A stretch of DNA of 35,152 nt, from the NCBI RefSeq assembly GCF_005845215.1, contig NZ_SPHO01000036.1, forward strand, positions 1-35,152, given 5' to 3'. The notes below the pieces were generated by a model, which saw nothing but the letters and a program-made list of their open reading frames with translations, was not told the origin of the DNA and did no database searches. Positions 31,065 through 35,152 of the stretch are shown piece after piece. The stretch comes from Clostridium sp. 1001271st1 H5. GTDB lineage: Bacteria > Bacillota > Clostridia > Lachnospirales > Lachnospiraceae. Within the stretch, counting starts at the first letter, position 1. Each line of letters begins with the position of its first letter. The position numbers and the translations under genes were made by a program.

Positions 31065-32468
31065 CTAACATGTCCAGGCCCTTGCCAGCAGTTCAGTGCC
31101 CCTGCGGATTTCTTCCTCGCTGAGACTGGCATATCCCAGCATAACGGTTGAGCCGAACCGGCTCTCCTCCGGCTGTATGAAACATCCCGATATTCCGTAT
31201 ACCTTCACACCCAGGGCAGCCGCCCGGGCCACCAGACCTTCCTCCAGCTCTCCTTTTCTGTGGGTCAGCAGCACGTGAAGCCCTGCATACTCACCCCTGA
31301 TTAAGAACCTGTCCTCCAGCTCCCTGAGGCCAGCCATCAGCGCATCGTGCTTTCCCTTGTACAGCGCCCTCATCCGGTTTAAATGCCGCTCATAATATCC
31401 CTGGGTTATAAACTGGTAGAGAATGTTCTGGTCAATCCTGGATACGGTGGAGAGGTAGTATCCGGCCCGTTCCCGGTATGCCTCCAGCAAATGCTCCGGC
31501 AGCACCATAAAGCCCACGCGGATAGCCGGGGCAATGGACTTGGAAAATGTTCCCATATAAATCACACGGCCGCCCCGGTCCATGCCCTGCAGCGCAGGAA
31601 TAGGCTTTCCCTTGTATCTGAATTCACTGTCATAATCATCCTCAATCAGATACCGGTCCGCGGCGCTGTATGCCCAGGCCAGCAGCTCCTGCCTCCGCTT
31701 CACAGGCATGACAATTCCCGTGGGATACTGATGGGAGGGCATCACATAGGCCACATCCGCTCCGCTCCGGGCAAGCCGTTCCACATCCATGCCATAACGG
31801 TCCATATCCACCGGAACCACAGGATATCCCTCCCCCTTAAGCACCCTGTAGGCCTGCTTATAAGTGGGATTTTCCATGGCGATTCTCCTTCCGTTTCCCA
31901 AAATCTGGGACAGCAGCATCAGAAGATATTCGCTTCCTGCGCCGATGAGAATCTGCTCCGGCCTGCAGTTCACTCCTCTGGCAGAGTGAAGGTAATCTCC
32001 TATGGCAGTCCTGAGCGCTCTCTCCCCCTGGGGGTCCCCTGCCGCAAACATTTCCTTGTTGTCATCCACCAGTGTGTTTCTGCTGATTTTCCTCCATGTA
32101 TTGAAAGGAAAACTGTCCAAATCAATACCTCTGGGAGAAAAATCCACTTCGTAGCAATCCTTCCCTGTGTCGCCCGGCTCCACAAAAGAGCCTCCGCCCT
32201 TTTGCCGCACTTCCACCAGCTCTTCTATCTTACACACAAAATAACCCTTGCACGGCAGGGCCTCTATATATCCTTCTGACAGCAGCTGGTCATAGGCCAT
32301 CTGGGTGGTGCTGCGGCTCAGCCTCAGGTTTTTGGCCAGTATGCGGGTGGAAGGCAGCCGGCTTCCAGCCTCCATCTTTCCCTGGCGGATTTCATTCTTT
32401 ATGTACTGGTAAATCTGTTCATAAAGAGGGCTGTCTGTCTGACTGTCAAAGGGTACCATCAGTTCCAT
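31065..32468 (-). CDS. MocR/PdxR-family regulator (GntR HTH + aminotransferase domain)
   Basis: This 467-residue fusion has an N-terminal GntR winged helix-turn-helix (about 10-75, with SRLPSTRILAKNLRLSRST) and a fold-type I aminotransferase domain with the PLP lysine in GTFSKSIAPAIRVGF. MocR proteins use PLP or its adducts as effector; PdxR activates vitamin B6 genes, but the target here is unknown. AAGGAG before the ATG at 32468 decides the start over 32504. A promoter with an inverted repeat in its spacer lies upstream, suggesting self-control, and a membrane protein gene is divergent. Confidence 0.9.
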   Translation of the reverse strand: MELMVPFDSQTDSPLYEQIYQYIKNEIRQGKMEAGSRLPSTRILAKNLRLSRSTTQMAYDQLLSEGYIEALPCKGYFVCKIEELVEVRQKGGGSFVEPGDTGKDCYEVDFSPRGIDLDSFPFNTWRKISRNTLVDDNKEMFAAGDPQGERALRTAIGDYLHSARGVNCRPEQILIGAGSEYLLMLLSQILGNGRRIAMENPTYKQAYRVLKGEGYPVVPVDMDRYGMDVERLARSGADVAYVMPSHQYPTGIVMPVKRRQELLAWAYSAADRYLIEDDYDSEFRYKGKPIPALQGMDRGGRVIYMGTFSKSIAPAIRVGFMVLPEHLLEAYRERAGYYLSTVSRIDQNILYQFITQGYYERHLNRMRALYKGKHDALMAGLRELEDRFLIRGEYAGLHVLLTHRKGELEEGLVARAAALGVKVYGISGCFIQPEESRFGSTVMLGYASLSEEEIRRGTELLARAWTC

Positions 32469-32527
32469 GTTCCGCTCCTTCCCACCCTTAACTGGCATTA
32501 TCACTTGTATTCGAAATAAACATTTTA

Positions 32528-32556
32528 ATCATACCAGTTTACTGGTAATGTGTCAA
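32528..32556 (-). promoter_or_regulatory. Promoter of the MocR-family gene
   Basis: On the minus strand TTGACA (32556-32551) and TATGAT (32533-32528) are separated by 17 bases. Confidence 0.8.
32532..32547. promoter_or_regulatory. Operator dyad in the MocR promoter spacer
   Basis: TACCAGT-TT-ACTGGTA is a perfect 7-2-7 inverted repeat lying between the -35 and -10 boxes. It is the natural site for autorepression by the MocR protein. Confidence 0.7.
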
Positions 32557-32648
32557 TCTATTTTTGCTTTTATTCAGTCAATTTGCACTATTAGTACAGA
32601 GAACAGAGATAATTTTATAATAGTATACTATTTTTTCTGATTTGTACA

Positions 32649-32677
32649 TTGTAATCACAGGTGTGTGGAATTATAAT
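32649..32677 (+). promoter_or_regulatory. Promoter of the small membrane protein gene
   Basis: TTGTAA (32649-32654) and TATAAT (32672-32677) are separated by 17 bases, about 50 bases before the start codon. Confidence 0.65.
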
Positions 32678-32725
32678 AAAAGTAGGAAGAGAACCGAAAA
32701 AACAATTAGGAAAGGATGGATGAAC

Positions 32726-33196
32726 ATGAGCGAACAGACTCTGAATATGTTAAGGAAACTATCTCCAAAAAAGGAACATTCACTGGCCTTCCGCTGTTTG
32801 ATAGGGGCTGTGGCCATTGTACTGCTGACCGTGTTCATACACATCCTGGTCTTCACAGCCATAGAGAGAATCAGTGCGGGAAGGGATGTTCCGGAATGGT
32901 ACCGGCTGCTTGCAGGCTTATCCGTGGATGCCCTTTATCCCCTGTTCATAGTATCCTTGATGTCCATCATCAAGCGGGTATTCCGCATACCGGTGCACCG
33001 TCTGGAACGCAAGGTCTTCAAGTTTACATATCTCTGCCTCGGCCTTATTGCTGCATCCAGAATCAGCATGTATGTGGGGCTCTATGTATTCTTCATGGCT
33101 TTGTTTGCAGCAGGCACAGCCATTTATATCATCATTGGCATACGTTTTCTCTACGAGCTTTTTAAATACCGCTTCATATCCTGCCGGTATTATTAG
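32726..33196 (+). CDS. Small integral membrane protein, unknown function
   Basis: The 156-residue protein has about four transmembrane helices (near 22-44, 58-80, 96-114 and 117-140) and a basic C-terminus. No family is recognised. AGGAAAGGA at 32708-32716 is nine bases from the ATG at 32726 and only three from the ATG at 32720, favouring the former. Divergent from the MocR gene, it may be that regulator's target. Confidence 0.75.
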   Translation: MSEQTLNMLRKLSPKKEHSLAFRCLIGAVAIVLLTVFIHILVFTAIERISAGRDVPEWYRLLAGLSVDALYPLFIVSLMSIIKRVFRIPVHRLERKVFKFTYLCLGLIAASRISMYVGLYVFFMALFAAGTAIYIIIGIRFLYELFKYRFISCRYY

Positions 33197-33208
33197 GCAT
33201 CTGCATCA

Positions 33209-33248
33209 AAAGGCCAGGGAACTTCTTTCATCAGGTTCCCCGGCCTTT
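33209..33248. terminator. Bidirectional terminator between membrane gene and glnS
   Basis: A 14-bp stem with one mismatch (33209-33222 with 33235-33248), ending in a T-rich tail, lies between two convergent genes. Confidence 0.8.
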
Positions 33249-33280
33249 CTTTATCTTGTTTGTGGTTCTATCTGATAACT

Positions 33281-34975
33281 CTATTTCGGAAGTTTGAATG
33301 AGCTCTTCAGGGAAACAATCCGGTTGAACACCGGCTTTTCCGGCGTACTGTCTTTGCAGTCCACGCAGAAAAATCCGTTGCGGACAAACTGATAGCTGTC
33401 ATAGGCCTTTCCCTCTGCCAGAGCCGGCTCCACATAGCACTCCTTCAGTACAATCAGGGAGTTGGGATTCAGGTTCAGGCTGCCGTCATCATTCAGCTTG
33501 CCCTTCTCCTCATCCACAATGTTCTCATACAGACGGCATTCCACCTGCCTTGCAGTGGGAACAGCCACCCAGTGGATGGTTCCTTTTACCTTTCGTCCTT
33601 CAAAGCCGGAACCGCTCTTTGTCTCCGGGTCATAGGTACCGTGAACCACGGTGACATTGCCGTCAGCGTCCTTTTCACATCCTGTGCACTTCACGAAATA
33701 TGCCCCCATCAGGCGGACCTCATTGCCGGGGAACATACGGAAATACTTTTTCGGAGGCTCTTCCATGAAATCCTCGCGCTCAATATAAAGCTCCCGGCAA
33801 AATGGCACCTTTCTGTCTCCCAGCTCCGGATTTTCCAGATTGTTGGGCACATCCAGCATCTCTGTTTCTCCTTCAGGATAATTGTCAATGACCAGCTTCA
33901 CCGGATTCAGGATAGCCATCATACGCGGCTTCTTAAGCTTTAAATCCTCGCGGATGCAGTATTCCAGCATGGCATAGTCCACGGAGCTGTTGGCCTTGGA
34001 TACGCCCACCATCTCCACGAACATCTTAATGGATTCCGGGGTATACCCCCTTCTTCTCAGCGCTGCGATGGACACCAGACGGGGGTCATCCCAGCCGTCC
34101 ACGATGTTATCCTCCACCAGCTTTTTGATATAACGCTTGCCTGTTATGACATTGGTCAGGTACAGTTTGGCGAACTCAATCTGGCGGGGTGGATTCTCGA
34201 ACTCGCACTCCTTTACCACCCAGTCATAGAGCGGCCTGTGGTCCTCAAACTCCAGGGTACAGATGGAGTGGGTGATATGTTCAATGGCATCCTCAATGGG
34301 ATGAGCGAAATCATACATGGGATAGATGCACCACTTATCTCCCGTGTTGTGGTGGGACATACGGGCAACACGGTAGATGACCGGGTCCCTCATGTTGATA
34401 TTGGGGGAAGCCATGTCAATCTTGGCCCTGAGCACCTTCTCTCCATCCTGGTACTTTCCCTCCTTCATCTCCTCGAACAATGCGAGATTCTCCTCCACGG
34501 AACGGTTCCTGTAAGGACTCTCCTTACCCGGTGTGGTGAAATCGCCTCTGTATTCCCTAATCTGGTCCGCTGTCAGGTCACAGACAAATGCCTTGCCCTT
34601 CTTAATCAGGAACACGGCGCACTGGTACATCCGGTCAAAATAATTAGACGCAAAGAAAAGCCTGTCCTCAAAATCAGCGCCCAGCCATTTCACGTCATCC
34701 ATGATGGACTCCACGAATTCAGTCTTCTCTTTTGTCGGGTTTGTATCGTCAAAACGCAGGTTGAACTTGCCGCCGTATTTCTGTGCCAGGCCGTAGTTCA
34801 GTAAGATGGACTTGGCATGTCCGATATGCAAATAACCGTTTGGCTCCGGTGGGAAACGGGTCTGGACATGGTCATAAACACCCTCTGCCAGGTCCTTGTC
34901 AATCTCCTGTTCAATGAAATTCCTGGAGATTACCTCCTTTTCCTCAGTTTCCATTACGGTATCCTTGTCTGCCAT
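33281..34975 (-). CDS. glnS: Glutaminyl-tRNA synthetase
   Basis: The 564-residue class I synthetase attaches glutamine to tRNA-Gln. It has the HIGH motif (GYLHIGHAKS), the GlnRS marks FDDTNP and WDDPRL, and a C-terminal anticodon-binding beta-barrel. The usual MSK signature (VMSKRKL in E. coli) reads ITGKRYI here, keeping the lysine. ACGGAGGAAC precedes the ATG. Many relatives charge tRNA-Gln indirectly with GatCAB; a dedicated GlnRS is known in part of the Lachnospiraceae. Confidence 0.96.
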   Translation of the reverse strand: MADKDTVMETEEKEVISRNFIEQEIDKDLAEGVYDHVQTRFPPEPNGYLHIGHAKSILLNYGLAQKYGGKFNLRFDDTNPTKEKTEFVESIMDDVKWLGADFEDRLFFASNYFDRMYQCAVFLIKKGKAFVCDLTADQIREYRGDFTTPGKESPYRNRSVEENLALFEEMKEGKYQDGEKVLRAKIDMASPNINMRDPVIYRVARMSHHNTGDKWCIYPMYDFAHPIEDAIEHITHSICTLEFEDHRPLYDWVVKECEFENPPRQIEFAKLYLTNVITGKRYIKKLVEDNIVDGWDDPRLVSIAALRRRGYTPESIKMFVEMVGVSKANSSVDYAMLEYCIREDLKLKKPRMMAILNPVKLVIDNYPEGETEMLDVPNNLENPELGDRKVPFCRELYIEREDFMEEPPKKYFRMFPGNEVRLMGAYFVKCTGCEKDADGNVTVVHGTYDPETKSGSGFEGRKVKGTIHWVAVPTARQVECRLYENIVDEEKGKLNDDGSLNLNPNSLIVLKECYVEPALAEGKAYDSYQFVRNGFFCVDCKDSTPEKPVFNRIVSLKSSFKLPK

Positions 34976-35152
34976 AATTGTTCCTCCGTTACGTTGCTAT
35001 TGTGATAAATATAATTATTAATCATATCACAATTATGACATATGGGAAAGGGAAAAATACATTTTACAGTGGAAATCTTATTCCATGTCTGCTATACTAC
35101 CTGTCTTTCGGAGTTGAACTAAAAAAATGGTGCTAAGCCATGGGTTAGAACC
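34976..35152 (-). promoter_or_regulatory. glnS upstream region to the window end
   Basis: This is A/T-rich. A weak promoter can be drawn on the minus strand: TTTCCC, 17 bases, then TATGAT at about 35023-35028. No T-box leader (no GGUGG-type antiterminator sequence) is seen. The last 60 bases hold nothing I can name. Confidence 0.35.

Noticed and set aside
34976..35152. T-box leader for glnS
   Set aside because: No T-box antiterminator sequence or specifier stem could be seen.
1..35152. CRISPR array, tRNA or rRNA genes
   Set aside because: No regularly spaced repeats and no cloverleaf or rRNA-like sequence was recognised on either strand.

Overview
The window looks like chromosome of a gut Lachnospiraceae (Clostridium clostridioforme / Enterocloster type). 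This rests on a CIRCE-controlled groES-groEL pair, a bacterial-type glnS, a MocR/PdxR regulator and strong AGGAGG ribosome sites, with acquired DNA to the left. That is a judgement from gene style; no search was run. Two parts are visible. Positions ~26200-35152 are ordinary housekeeping chromosome: the 3' part of feoB, groEL, groES, an acidic anchored protein, a MORN-repeat lipoprotein, a MocR regulator, a small membrane protein and glnS. Positions 1 to ~26200 are accessory. They end in a ribbon-helix-helix gene and a large serine recombinase that abut a feoB lacking its N-terminal part. The simplest reading is that a large element integrated into feoB and that its other end, with the missing feoB 5' part, lies left of the window.

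Left to right, the accessory part holds: (a) one end of an IS256-family element; (b) a minus-strand cluster lysR - gltS-type transporter - D-2-hydroxyacid dehydrogenase - DapA/NanA-family lyase; (c) an IS1634-family element and a fragment that reads like the 5' end of a group II intron, placed directly after a terminator hairpin; (d) a minus-strand operon of aconitase-superfamily hydratase - alanine-racemase-like protein - dicarboxylate/amino acid:cation symporter - DUF1847 protein, preceded by a textbook sigma-54 promoter and divergent from a PrpR-type sigma-54 activator; (e) a decayed second copy of the hydratase; (f) a divergent arsenic/thiol locus.

The arsenic locus is the most unusual part. 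An ArsR repressor and three near-identical A/T-tract operators sit between two transcription units. Rightward: arsR, an ArsP/DUF318 permease, a COG0523 GTPase and a CxxC thioredoxin-like protein. Leftward: a TVP38 membrane protein, a YdjY-like lipoprotein, a small membrane protein, a second TVP38 protein, an HdrB-type cysteine-rich protein, a C_GCAxxG_C_C protein, an AhpD-like protein and the radical SAM protein ArsS. No ArsM methyltransferase is visible, so the system either uses arsenic methylated elsewhere or carries out chemistry not yet described.

How the parts work together (inference): the sigma-54 and LysR modules look like imported catabolic kits, each pairing a carboxylate or amino acid transporter with two or more enzymes. 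The ArsR module couples efflux with thiol-redox and radical SAM chemistry at the membrane. The recombinase and RHH protein probably moved some or all of this cargo.
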